Shown here one piece after another: positions 56,334 through 64,000 of a stretch of DNA of 64,000 nucleotides (the first letter of the stretch is position 1; the number at the start of each line of letters is the position of its first letter). Origin of the DNA: Bacteroidetes bacterium SB0662_bin_6. Lineage in GTDB: Bacteria; Bacteroidota; Rhodothermia; Rhodothermales; VXPQ01. The stretch lies in the NCBI GenBank assembly GCA_009839485.1, contig VXPQ01000025.1, positions 1-64,000 on the forward strand, read 5' to 3'. Under the pieces are notes generated by a model. It ran no database searches. It saw nothing but the letters and a program-made list of their open reading frames with translations, and had not been told where the DNA came from. A program made the position numbers and the translations under genes.

Positions 56334-56418
56334 CGGGGTGGGGTTTCGTTTTCTCCCGGGCCAAGCTCGAATTGCATAAGGATGCAAGGGGATTAAGTGC
56401 ATCCGCAATCCACCGTTC

Positions 56419-56457
56419 TGAGTAAAAACTACTCCAAAAAGGAGTAGAAATTACTCA
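56419..56457. terminator. Symmetrical double-stem hairpin between convergent genes
   Basis: TGAGTAA (56419-56425), AAA, CTACTCC (56429-56435), AAAAA loop, GGAGTAG (56441-56447), AAA, TTACTCA (56451-56457). Both stems are perfect and separated by equal AAA bulges. It lies about 85 bp after the CbiX-like gene and 130 bp before the end of thyA. It could be a terminator or a regulatory site. Confidence 0.5.
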
Positions 56458-56587
56458 AAAGGGGCAAAAACGGATTATGGGGGCCCGGCCAACGACCAAG
56501 ATGAGGCAGCCCCGACGTCCGCAGGGAATATTAAGGAAACACGACACCTGTCAGCGGTGTGGCGTGTGGTTTGTATTCATACCCCCC

Positions 56588-57382
56588 TCACACCGCAATC
56601 GGGGCGCGGATGTGCGCATGGGGATAGTAATCCACGATCTCGAAATCCTCGTATTCGTACTCGTAGATGGAAGGCGGTTTGCGGCGGATGACGAGACGCG
56701 GCAGCGCCCCCGGTTCGCGCTGGAGCTGCTCCTGCACCTGATTCAGGTGGTTCAGGTAAATGTGGCAATCCCCGCCGGTCCATATAAATTCCCCCGGCCT
56801 CAGATCGCACTGTTCCGCGAACATGTGCGTCAGGATCGCATAGGACGCGATGTTGAACGGCAAACCCAGAAAACTGTCCACGCTCCGCTGGTAGAGTTGG
56901 CAGGATAACCGCCCCTGCGCCACGTAGAACTGGAAAAGCGCGTGACAGGGCGGCAGGGCCATCTGCTTCAGTTCGTCCACCTTCCAGGCGCTGACGATGT
57001 GGCGGCGGGAATCGGGATTCTCGCGCAGGCCGCGCAGCACTGTGTCAATCTGGTCGTGGATGCTTCCGTTGTCCCCTTCCCAGCGGCGCCACTGTTTCCC
57101 GTACACGGGACCGAGGTCCCCGTCCTCGTCAGCCCACTCGTCCCAGATCGTAACGCCGTGCTCGTTCAGGTAACGGATGTTCGTATCCCCGTTCAGAAAC
57201 CAGAACAACTCGTGAAAAATACTGCGGAGGTGCAGTTTTTTGGTAGTCAGCAGGGGAAATCCTTCCGCCAGATCGAAGCGCATCTGGTACCCGAAAGTGC
57301 TGATCGTGCCCGTGCCCGTACGATCGTCCTTTCGAACGCCGTGATCCAGAATGTGCTGGAGATAATCGAGGTACTGGCGCAT
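56588..57382 (-). CDS. thyA: Thymidylate synthase
   Basis: A 264-residue enzyme, identical in length to E. coli ThyA, that makes dTMP from dUMP with methylene-tetrahydrofolate. It begins [20 protein letters not shown]. The catalytic cysteine lies in [13 protein letters not shown], and the dUMP-binding [17 protein letters not shown] and the C-terminal PIAV closing the active site are present. The ATG at 57382 is chosen from length. The convergent intergenic DNA upstream of its 3' end holds the double-stem hairpin. Confidence 0.97.
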   Translation of the reverse strand: MRQYLDYLQHILDHGVRKDDRTGTGTISTFGYQMRFDLAEGFPLLTTKKLHLRSIFHELFWFLNGDTNIRYLNEHGVTIWDEWADEDGDLGPVYGKQWRRWEGDNGSIHDQIDTVLRGLRENPDSRRHIVSAWKVDELKQMALPPCHALFQFYVAQGRLSCQLYQRSVDSFLGLPFNIASYAILTHMFAEQCDLRPGEFIWTGGDCHIYLNHLNQVQEQLQREPGALPRLVIRRKPPSIYEYEYEDFEIVDYYPHAHIRAPIAV

Positions 57383-57742
57383 CGGGGAAGGATGGACCAG
57401 GTTGAAGGCTGGCTTTTGTATGCCGGGTGGGGTGCGGAATCCGGGCAACGAAAATCCGCAAGACATTCTCGTTTGCAGGCCCGATAACCCACCTGGTATC
57501 GCCCCGCGACACGGCATGAGCCCGGTCTGCAAGCCGTATTGAGAGGATATCGGGATCTGGTGTGGAAGTTATGAAATCCACCGCGCATTGGCGGCAATAT
57601 TTATCCACAATCGTTCGATTTTTGTAGAATGCATACTCTTAAAAACAGCCATCGGAAACGACTGAGCAGGCATACCGGGGAACCGGTAACGAAGGCAGGT
57701 ATTGACAAGGGAACCCTGAAAATCGCCTTGACGGAGAACGCC
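57383..57742. other. Intergenic region with a single DnaA-box match
   Basis: 360 bp upstream of both thyA (minus) and the small unknown gene (plus). A perfect DnaA consensus TTATCCACA lies at 57601-57609, with a weaker TGTGGAAGT at about 57561. One box does not make an origin, and no AT-rich unwinding array or dnaA gene is present. An in-frame upstream ATG at 57629 could extend the next gene. Confidence 0.5.
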
Positions 57743-58003
57743 ATGGATCCCAACCTGCATCAGAAACAGGCCATTAATCACCTGAACAAGGTGCTGGATT
57801 ACGCCCCGTTCGTCGCCGAGGGAGATCAGGCGACGGTGCATCTGACCCCGGAAGACTGGCATGTGGTCGCCGATGCGCTGTTCAGGATGGATACGCCTGC
57901 GGAGATGATCCCGGACAGGATCAAAAAATACCGCATTACGAACGAGTACCGCACTATCCAGCTCGACACGGAGGATTATCTGATTGACGTGGAGATGATC
58001 TGA
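57743..58003 (+). CDS. Small protein of unknown function
   Basis: An 86-residue protein when started at the ATG at 57743, which has GGAG six bases upstream; an earlier in-frame ATG at 57629 would give 124. It contains HLNKVLDYAPFVAEGDQATV, then LTPEDWHVVADALFRMDTPA and ends EYRTIQLDTEDYLIDVEMI. No family, signal or membrane segment was seen. A short hairpin (ATCGGGA/TCCCGAT, 58003-58029) follows the stop codon. Confidence 0.6.
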   Translation: MDPNLHQKQAINHLNKVLDYAPFVAEGDQATVHLTPEDWHVVADALFRMDTPAEMIPDRIKKYRITNEYRTIQLDTEDYLIDVEMI

Positions 58004-58554
58004 TCGGGAACTTCACCGAAAATCCCGATACCGGTTCAACCCCTTTTTCCGTGTGGGCGCACATCGCCGAAATTGTTTGTGCAATAACGGATTTTAAAAT
58101 TCCCCTAAAAACACTTCCGGCACAGCTTCCCGCACAAAGTTCGATCCACAGGCACTGCACCGGCTTCGGAAAACGGATATCCTCTCCAAAGAGGTCAGGA
58201 AACATTGCGGTAACATTTTTTTCCGAAAGAATCGACTTTATCCGTTTCCCGGCGTACCTTTTATATCAAGCCGCTTCCGAACCCGTACCGCATAGCGGCT
58301 ATACGTTATTGCCCGAACAGCCCCGCAACGCCGCCAAGCACTGGCCCCGGTCTGCTTTTTGACGGTTTTGGTCCGTCGCATTGAACCTGCCGCCTCCTCC
58401 GGCGTTGCACGTTTTTTATGCTGTCTGATCCGCAACCGCAACTGGCCTTCCCCGAGCTGACGCTATCCTGGAGCGCGTCCATCGACTCGATTCGATCCCG
58501 CCCGTAATCAGGTTGCACCCTCCCCCGGAAATCCCTCGCAAAGACGCCTGCACC
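58004..58554. other. Intergenic region upstream of korAB
   Basis: About 550 bp with no convincing gene. It starts with the ATCGGGA/TCCCGAT hairpin (stem 7, loop 13) and is relatively AT-rich in the middle (around 58200-58265), where a korAB promoter may lie. Frames of around 100 codons here have no recognisable features. Confidence 0.5.
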
Positions 58555-60432
58555 ATGGGAGTCAAGACGCAGGAAAAAACTGTCCAGGAAATCCCTGAAG
58601 CCACTATTCTTTTCGCGGGCGACTCCGGCGATGGAATGCAGCTGACCGGCGGTCAGTTTACGCTGGCCAGTGCGTACGCCCGAAATGATCTGGCGACGCT
58701 GCCGGATTTCCCTGCGGAGATTCGCGCCCCGGCGGGCACGACCTACGGGGTCAGCGGTTTCCAACTGCACTTCGGGTCCGTAAACGTGCGTACGCCGGGC
58801 GACGAGGTGGATGTGCTGGTGGCTATGAACCCGGCGGCGCTCAAGGTGAGCGTGGACCGCGTACGCAAGGGCGGTACGCTGATCGTCAATGTGGACTCCT
58901 TCGGAAAGAGGGACCTCGATCTGGCGGGATACAGTCAGAATCCACTGGAGGACGACTCGCTGAAGGCGTTCCATGTGGTCCGGATTCCGCTGACGACCCT
59001 GACACACGAAACGCTGAGCGATACCGGCCTCGACAAAAAGACGATGGACCGGTGCAAGAATATGTTTGCGCTCGGCCTCGCCCTGTGGATGTATTCCATG
59101 CCGATCAAGCCGGCGCTCGAATGGCTGAACAAAAAATTCGCCCGCAAGCCAGAGATTCTGGAGGCAAACCAGCGGGTGCTGAAAAAAGGGAGCCACTACG
59201 GGGAAACGGTAGAGGAATTCGCGGTTCGCTATGAAGTGCGTCCGGCCAGACTCAAGTCAGGCAAGTACCGGGCGATCATCGGTACGGAAGCGCTGGCTTT
59301 GGGACTGATCGCGGCAAGCCGCAAGTGCGGTCTGCCCATTTTCTACGGATCGTATCCGATCACGCCCGCATCGGAAATTCTGCACGAACTGAGCCGCCAC
59401 AAGAACTTCGGAGTGAAGACGTTCCAGGCCGAGGACGAAATTGCCGCGGCGGGCGCCGCGCTCGGCGCGAGTTTCGGAGGCAACCTCGGCATTACGGCGA
59501 CGAGCGGGCCGGGTCTGGCGCTCAAGAGCGAAACGATCGCCTTGGCCGTCATGGCGGAATTGCCGCTGGTCATCGTGAACATGCAGCGGGGCGGCCCCTC
59601 CACCGGCCTCCCTACGAAAACCGAACAGGCCGATCTGTTGCAGGCCATCTTCGGACGCAACGGCGAAGCGCCCTTGCCGATCATCGCTCCGGGAACGCCG
59701 GGCGACTGTTTCTATGCCGCGTTCGAGGCATGCCGCATTGCCGTCAAATACATGACCCCGGTCATCCTTCTCTCGGACGGCTATCTGGGCACGGGCTCTG
59801 AACCCTGGCTTATTCCGAACGTGGACGATCTGGAGAATTTCGAGCCGTCTTTCGCCTCGGCGCCGAATAGGACCGTGGACGGCGAAGACGTTTTCCTGCC
59901 CTATGTGCGCGACAAGAAGACCCTGGCGCGCCCTTGGGCCAAACCGGGAACGGCGGGGCTCGAACACCGCCTCGGCGGGCTGGAAAAAGAGCATGAAACG
60001 GGCAATGTCTCGTACGAACCGGAGAACCACGAATTCATGGTGAAACTGCGCGCCGAAAAGGTGCAGCGCGTCGCGCAGGACATTCCACCGCTGGAGGTGT
60101 TCGGCGAACAGGAAGGGGATCTGCTGGTCGTCGGCTGGGGATCGACGCAGGGCGCGATCGAGACCGCCGTGGACGCCTGCGTAGCGCGCGGCCTCCGGGT
60201 CGGCGCAACGCATCTTCGGCACATTGTGCCGCTGCCGAACGATCTGGGCAAAATACTCAGCCGGTACGAGCATGTGCTGGCGCCTGAACTGAACAACGGC
60301 CAGTTGATCCGGCTGTTGCGCGATCAGTTCCTGCTGCCCATCGCCCCGCTCAAGAAAATCCAGGGGATGCCTTTCAAGGCGCGCGAGATCGAAGAAAAGA
60401 TCTGCGACATCCTCGGACTATCCGCCGCATAA
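58555..60432 (+). CDS. korA: 2-oxoacid:ferredoxin oxidoreductase, alpha subunit with fused gamma domain (KorA-like)
   Basis: A 625-residue subunit of a 2-oxoglutarate-type ferredoxin oxidoreductase. The N-terminal gamma domain begins ATILFAGDSGDGMQLTGGQF and includes EIRAPAGTTYGVSGFQLHFG. The alpha domain follows from about residue 225 with LPIFYGSYPITPASEILHEL and VIVNMQRGGPSTGLPTKTEQ, motifs near the thiamine site. The enzyme oxidatively decarboxylates 2-oxoacids and reduces ferredoxin, or runs in reverse. The ATG at 58555 is chosen since the preceding in-frame codons lack conservation features. Confidence 0.93.
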   Translation: MGVKTQEKTVQEIPEATILFAGDSGDGMQLTGGQFTLASAYARNDLATLPDFPAEIRAPAGTTYGVSGFQLHFGSVNVRTPGDEVDVLVAMNPAALKVSVDRVRKGGTLIVNVDSFGKRDLDLAGYSQNPLEDDSLKAFHVVRIPLTTLTHETLSDTGLDKKTMDRCKNMFALGLALWMYSMPIKPALEWLNKKFARKPEILEANQRVLKKGSHYGETVEEFAVRYEVRPARLKSGKYRAIIGTEALALGLIAASRKCGLPIFYGSYPITPASEILHELSRHKNFGVKTFQAEDEIAAAGAALGASFGGNLGITATSGPGLALKSETIALAVMAELPLVIVNMQRGGPSTGLPTKTEQADLLQAIFGRNGEAPLPIIAPGTPGDCFYAAFEACRIAVKYMTPVILLSDGYLGTGSEPWLIPNVDDLENFEPSFASAPNRTVDGEDVFLPYVRDKKTLARPWAKPGTAGLEHRLGGLEKEHETGNVSYEPENHEFMVKLRAEKVQRVAQDIPPLEVFGEQEGDLLVVGWGSTQGAIETAVDACVARGLRVGATHLRHIVPLPNDLGKILSRYEHVLAPELNNGQLIRLLRDQFLLPIAPLKKIQGMPFKAREIEEKICDILGLSAA

Positions 60433-60481
60433 GACCGCACTACCGCAATCCGTACGGGAGCAGTGCTGCTCCCTGTCCGTC

Positions 60482-61759
60482 ATGAACGACACCAACGGAA
60501 AATCCGACCACGTTCCTCCTGCCGGGAAAAAGCCAACGCGCGCGCCGTCAGGAAAGAAGCCGGCCATGCCCGCCAAAGGCAAGAAGCCCACGCTCCCGGC
60601 AACGGGCAAAAAACCGTCGCTTCCCCCGGGAGGAAAGAAGCCGACCATGCCTCCCGGCGGAATGAAACCTGCGGGCGCTCCCGGCCGCAAGCCTACCGGC
60701 CCTCCGGCAGGGAAAAAAGCGGCTCTTCCGGCAGGCGCAGGGGGTGACGGAGCACCCATCACCCTGACCAGGAAGGATTTTGCAACCGATCAGGATGTGC
60801 GTTGGTGCCCGGGATGCGGAGATTACGCGATCCTCGCCACCATGCAGCGGCTCATGCCCGAATTGGGCGTGCCAAAGGAAAAAACGGTCTTCGTCAGCGG
60901 AATCGGTTGTTCAAGCCGCTTTCCGTACTACATGAACACCTACGGGCTGCATTCCATTCACGGACGCGCCCCGGCCATCGCCACGGGGCTCAAGGCGAGC
61001 CGCCCCGACCTGGACGTGTGGATCGTCACAGGAGACGGCGACGCGCTCTCCATAGGAGGAAACCATCTGATCCACCTGCTGCGCCGCAACGTAAACGTGC
61101 AAATCCTGCTGTTCAATAACCAGATATACGGCCTGACGAAGGGGCAATACAGCCCCACCTCGGAGCAGGGCAAGGTTACGAAGAGCACGCCGTACGGCTC
61201 CGTCGACCATCCGTTCTATCCCGTGCCGCTTGCCCTCGGCGCGGACGCGACGTTCGTCGCCCGCACGATGGACCGCGATCCGAAGCACATGCAGGCGATA
61301 ATGCGCCGGGCCCATAGCCACGGAGGCGCCGCGTTCCTCGAAATCTACCAGAACTGCAACATCTTCAACGACGGAGCCTTCTTCGAATTCACGGAAAGGA
61401 GCACCAAGGCGCACAGCACGATCTTTCTGGAGCACGGCAAGCCGCTCGTATACGATAACGAGCAGCGGGGCTTGCGTCTCAACGGCTTCGAACTCGAATC
61501 GATCGATCTGTCCAGGGGGAAATGGTCCGTGGACGACTGCCTTGTATACAACGAAGGCAGCATCGAACTGGCGAACATCGTCTCGCGGATGTCCTGGCAG
61601 GAAGACCTGCCCCGTCCGTTCGGGGTGTTCTTCCGGGAAGATCGCCCTTCCTACGAGGAACTCCTGGAAGAACAAATCGAGGAAATCACCGGCAAGCGCG
61701 GCCAGGGAGACCTCAGCGCCTTGCTGAATGCGGGAGATACGTGGATGATCGGGGACTAA
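60482..61759 (+). CDS. korB: 2-oxoacid:ferredoxin oxidoreductase, beta subunit (KorB-like), with GKKP-repeat N-terminal extension
   Basis: A 425-residue protein. From about residue 98 it is an ordinary beta subunit: RWCPGCGDYAILATMQRL, GIGCSSRFPYYMNTYGLHS, and the thiamine diphosphate motif TGDGDALSIGGNHLIHLLRR with NNQIYGLTKGQYSPTS. Before it lies an approximately 85-residue extension made of eight 8-9-residue units of the type GKKPxxPxx, rich in Lys, Pro and Gly. Typical beta subunits of about 280-340 residues lack such an extension. The extension is disordered and strongly basic and may aid binding to acidic partners such as ferredoxin. It lies 49 bp after korA. Confidence 0.92.
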   Translation: MNDTNGKSDHVPPAGKKPTRAPSGKKPAMPAKGKKPTLPATGKKPSLPPGGKKPTMPPGGMKPAGAPGRKPTGPPAGKKAALPAGAGGDGAPITLTRKDFATDQDVRWCPGCGDYAILATMQRLMPELGVPKEKTVFVSGIGCSSRFPYYMNTYGLHSIHGRAPAIATGLKASRPDLDVWIVTGDGDALSIGGNHLIHLLRRNVNVQILLFNNQIYGLTKGQYSPTSEQGKVTKSTPYGSVDHPFYPVPLALGADATFVARTMDRDPKHMQAIMRRAHSHGGAAFLEIYQNCNIFNDGAFFEFTERSTKAHSTIFLEHGKPLVYDNEQRGLRLNGFELESIDLSRGKWSVDDCLVYNEGSIELANIVSRMSWQEDLPRPFGVFFREDRPSYEELLEEQIEEITGKRGQGDLSALLNAGDTWMIGD

Positions 61760-61772
61760 ACCTCCGACGCTT

Positions 61773-63014
61773 CTACGGCCTCCACGTCCCCTGCGCCACG
61801 GCAGGCACGAAATCTTCCAGCCCCTCCGGTTTCCAGAGTAGGGTACGCTCCAGTTCGGCGCTCATGTACGCCGTCATGAGGAGTTCCACCACTTCGAGGC
61901 CGGCATGGAAATCCACGTCGGACTGCTTCCCGTCCAGAAACTGCTGGACGAAGTAGCGATTCTCGTTCTCGTAGCCGTACTCGGAGGCCTCGTTGCCGAC
62001 CACCGGCATCAACCCTTGTTCGGCGTTTTGCTTTTCGACCAGATCTTCGCCCTGAGCGCCGGACACTTCCCGGCTGAAGAACAGCTTCGTGCCGGCGTCG
62101 AGCGTGTTGTGGTACATGGAGTACTCGGGGCCCAGCAGTTCCGAACTGAGGCGCAACCCCGCCCCGACGAAACTCCATGAGGTGGTCACTTCCGCAATCA
62201 ACGGGCGCCCCTTGTCATCCTCGTATTCTATCGTGGCGCGCGCAAAGTCCTCGGACGGGCGATTCGCATAATCCACTTCCGAGCCGAACCGTTTTTTCAG
62301 GTCCTCCACATAATGCGGGCGCGACCACTTCAGGCTGGCGATATGGGCCGAGACTTTCTTCAGGCGAATGCTGCCGCGCGGAGCGCCCGGAGCCGTGAGC
62401 AGATACCGCCCCACCTCCACGCTGTGACACATCATGTCGTTCAGTACCCCGCCGCCCTGCATTTCTCCCTGCCAGAACCAGGGGGCATGCGGCCCGCTGT
62501 GCTCCTCGGCGGCGCGGGCCAGATAGGGACGGCCCGTGATCGCCGCCGCCCGGCGCCAGATGATTTCATGGCCGCGGACGAGGCCGGGCTCGAACAATTG
62601 ATCTTCGAGGTAGCCGTGCAGCACGCCCGCTTCCTCGACCAACTCGACGACGCGCTTCGCCTCCCGCACGTTACGGCCCAGCGGTTTCTCGCAGGCGATA
62701 CCCACCAGTTCCCCCTTCCCGGACTTGATCGCCGCCACGATCTCCTCCATGTTCTCGATGCGCTTGTGGTTCGGCCCGCATATCCACAGCGCATCGATAG
62801 CCGGATCCGCCACCATGTCGGTGATCGAGTCGTAGGCCTTCGCCTCGCCTACGCGGAGCTCCCGTGCATAGGCCGCCGCGCTTTCCGCACGGCCGCGGTT
62901 CGGACTCCAGATGCCCAGTACGTCCGCATCGCGGACCGCCTGCCAGGACAATAAATGAAACCGGGTGATGAAACCGCTGCCAATGAAACCTACCCCAAGT
63001 CGCCGTCCAGCCAT
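61773..63014 (-). CDS. Gfo/Idh/MocA-family NAD(P)-dependent oxidoreductase
   Basis: A 413-residue dehydrogenase. The N-terminal Rossmann fold begins LGVGFIGSGFITRFHLLSWQ, and the family motif is CEKPLGRNVREAKR. The C-terminal alpha/beta domain has GGGVLNDMMCHSVEVGRYLL, with the catalytic-type Asp/His region. Family members act on sugars, inositols and related polyols. The ATG at 63014 was chosen at the Rossmann start; the open frame extends further without features. It diverges from a TRAP-type binding-protein gene, so uptake and oxidation of an acid sugar is one possibility. Confidence 0.9.
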   Translation of the reverse strand: MAGRRLGVGFIGSGFITRFHLLSWQAVRDADVLGIWSPNRGRAESAAAYARELRVGEAKAYDSITDMVADPAIDALWICGPNHKRIENMEEIVAAIKSGKGELVGIACEKPLGRNVREAKRVVELVEEAGVLHGYLEDQLFEPGLVRGHEIIWRRAAAITGRPYLARAAEEHSGPHAPWFWQGEMQGGGVLNDMMCHSVEVGRYLLTAPGAPRGSIRLKKVSAHIASLKWSRPHYVEDLKKRFGSEVDYANRPSEDFARATIEYEDDKGRPLIAEVTTSWSFVGAGLRLSSELLGPEYSMYHNTLDAGTKLFFSREVSGAQGEDLVEKQNAEQGLMPVVGNEASEYGYENENRYFVQQFLDGKQSDVDFHAGLEVVELLMTAYMSAELERTLLWKPEGLEDFVPAVAQGTWRP

Positions 63015-63177
63015 GTCGTAAAATCGGGTTTTTGTGTAAATGGTGCGCGTGCGGCCAACAAAGTAGGCATTCCAAGCGTTCCCGTGCGTATAATTCAGCA
63101 AAGAAATTTGTCGGCGCGCCGCATGCATACGCGGAACGGCCCCTGACGTTGCGCTGACCGAGTTCGATTCGAATCCG

Positions 63178-64000
63178 ATGAAACGCCGCACTTTTCTCAA
63201 AACGACGGCTGCCGGAATAGCCGGGAGCAGCCTCCTCGCCGGATGCGGCGGAGGGACCGGAGAAACCGGCAATGCGCCGGGCGTGCAAACCCGGCCGCAG
63301 GTTCGCTGGCGCCTCATATCGAGCTATCCCCGATCCCTCGACACGATTTTCGGGGCGGCGGAGGAGGTTGCCCGGCGGGTGGCCGAGATTACCAGTGGGC
63401 GGTTCCGGATTCAAACGTTCCCGCCGGGGGAACTGGCGCCGGCGACCGAGGTGCTTGGAGCCGTGCAGAAAGGCGCCGTGGAGATGGGCCATTCCGCCAG
63501 TTATTACTACACGGGACATAATCCGGCGCTCGTTTTCGACACGGGCGCCCCGTTCGGGCTCACCCCGCGCCAGCAAACGGCCTGGCTCCGCTACGGCGGC
63601 GGCATGGAACTGATGCGTTCGATCTACGCGGATTTCAATGTGATCAATTTCCTGGGGGGCAATACGGGCGTGCAGATGGGCGGCTGGTTCCGCCGAGAGA
63701 TCAATAGCCTCGAAGACCTCCAGGGAATCAAGATGCGCATTCCGGGGCTCGGAGGCGAAGTGATGCACGAACTGGGCGTCACTGTGCAACTCATGGCGGG
63801 CGGCGAACTCTACCAGGCGCTCGAGCGCGGTACGATCGACGCTACCGAGTGGGTCGGACCGTACGACGATATGCGCCTCGGCCTCCACGAAATCGCTCCG
63901 TATTATTACTACCCGGGATGGTGGGAGCCCGGACCCGGCATATCCTTCATGGTCAATCGGGACGCCTGGAACGCACTACCGTCGGTCTATCAGGAAGCCC
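63178..64000 (+). CDS. TRAP transporter substrate-binding protein, DctP family (partial, C-terminus beyond window)
   Basis: 274 codons are present up to the window edge. The N-terminus MKRRTFLKTTAAG has a twin-arginine-type signal, and SSLLAGC is a lipobox, so the protein is probably exported and lipidated. The mature part (VRWRLISSYPRSLDTIFGAA, then FPPGELAPATEVLGAVQKGA and GGNTGVQMGGWFRREINSLE) fits DctP-type binding proteins, including the conserved arginine in IKMRIPG and the later ERGTIDATEWVGPYDD. Substrates of close relatives are carboxylic or keto acids. Membrane subunits are not visible in the window. Confidence 0.9.
   Translation, partial: MKRRTFLKTTAAGIAGSSLLAGCGGGTGETGNAPGVQTRPQVRWRLISSYPRSLDTIFGAAEEVARRVAEITSGRFRIQTFPPGELAPATEVLGAVQKGAVEMGHSASYYYTGHNPALVFDTGAPFGLTPRQQTAWLRYGGGMELMRSIYADFNVINFLGGNTGVQMGGWFRREINSLEDLQGIKMRIPGLGGEVMHELGVTVQLMAGGELYQALERGTIDATEWVGPYDDMRLGLHEIAPYYYYPGWWEPGPGISFMVNRDAWNALPSVYQEA

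Noticed and set aside
57601-57609. Possible replication origin from a perfect DnaA box
   Set aside because: A single 9-bp match is expected by chance in a 64-kb window. There is no cluster, unwinding region or dnaA/dnaN gene.
58051-58362. A 103-codon frame upstream of korA
   Set aside because: It lacks start context and family features and sits in the korAB promoter region.

Overview
The window looks like a chromosomal segment of a GC-rich member of the Bacteroidota/Rhodothermota side of the tree, most likely Rhodothermia. This is inferred from gene content, not from any database match. The supporting signs are a short principal sigma factor of 279 residues without region 1.1, a folP-cdaA gene pair, two large TonB-dependent receptors with carboxypeptidase-regulatory-like N-termini, a metallopeptidase/beta-propeller/barrel outer-membrane protein, a class 2 PyrD, and a two-gene 2-oxoacid:ferredoxin oxidoreductase. 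One tRNA (tRNA-Pro, CGG) is present. No rRNA, CRISPR array, complete insertion sequence or prophage was seen.

Layout. Positions 1-4.5 kb form an accessory, defence-like island on the minus strand: two P-loop ATPases joined by an ATGA overlap, the first with a TPR tail that leaves the window, preceded by three copies of an 18-bp palindrome; then a broken winged-helix fragment, a VapBC toxin-antitoxin pair and a DinB-family protein. From 4.7 to 16 kb come a TonB-dependent receptor, KatG, a sterol-reductase-like membrane protein, a small exported protein, PdxH, proline dehydrogenase, a LysM/BON lipoprotein and the TrxB-TrxA pair. From 16 to 33 kb lies housekeeping: PurL, a VOC protein, the main sigma factor, a GH3-type enzyme, FolP-CdaA-Pcm (c-di-AMP synthesis), a membrane protein with a degenerate GGDEF domain, and a minus-strand string mrdA-rodA-argS-pheA-ftsX for cell shape, translation and division. 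From 32.7 to 40.3 kb are the peptidase/propeller/barrel protein, PyrD, a second TonB-dependent receptor and the tRNA.

From 41 to 47.7 kb is a heavy-metal RND efflux operon (TolC-like channel, CusB-like adaptor, CusA-like pump) headed by a His/Cys-rich exported protein. After it come a small membrane protein, an NAD(P)H oxidoreductase, IlvD, an exported esterase, FolA, an exported metallo-beta-lactamase-fold hydrolase, an IS3-family transposase remnant that merges into a SulP transporter, an exported CbiX-like protein, ThyA, a small unknown protein, KorA-KorB, a Gfo/Idh/MocA oxidoreductase and the start of a TRAP-transporter binding protein.

Beyond the genes, the intergenic DNA holds several ordered repeats: a 39-bp repeat at the 3' side of katG and of the GGDEF-like gene, a 63-bp fold-back element with TA on each side, a near-100-bp inverted repeat before pdxH, a pair of TTAC-N6-GTAA sites 21 bp apart in the purL/VOC divergent region, related 40-bp elements in front of vapBC and dinB, and a symmetrical hairpin before thyA. 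Folate metabolism is spread over folP, folA and thyA. Redox defence is represented by katG, trxA and trxB.
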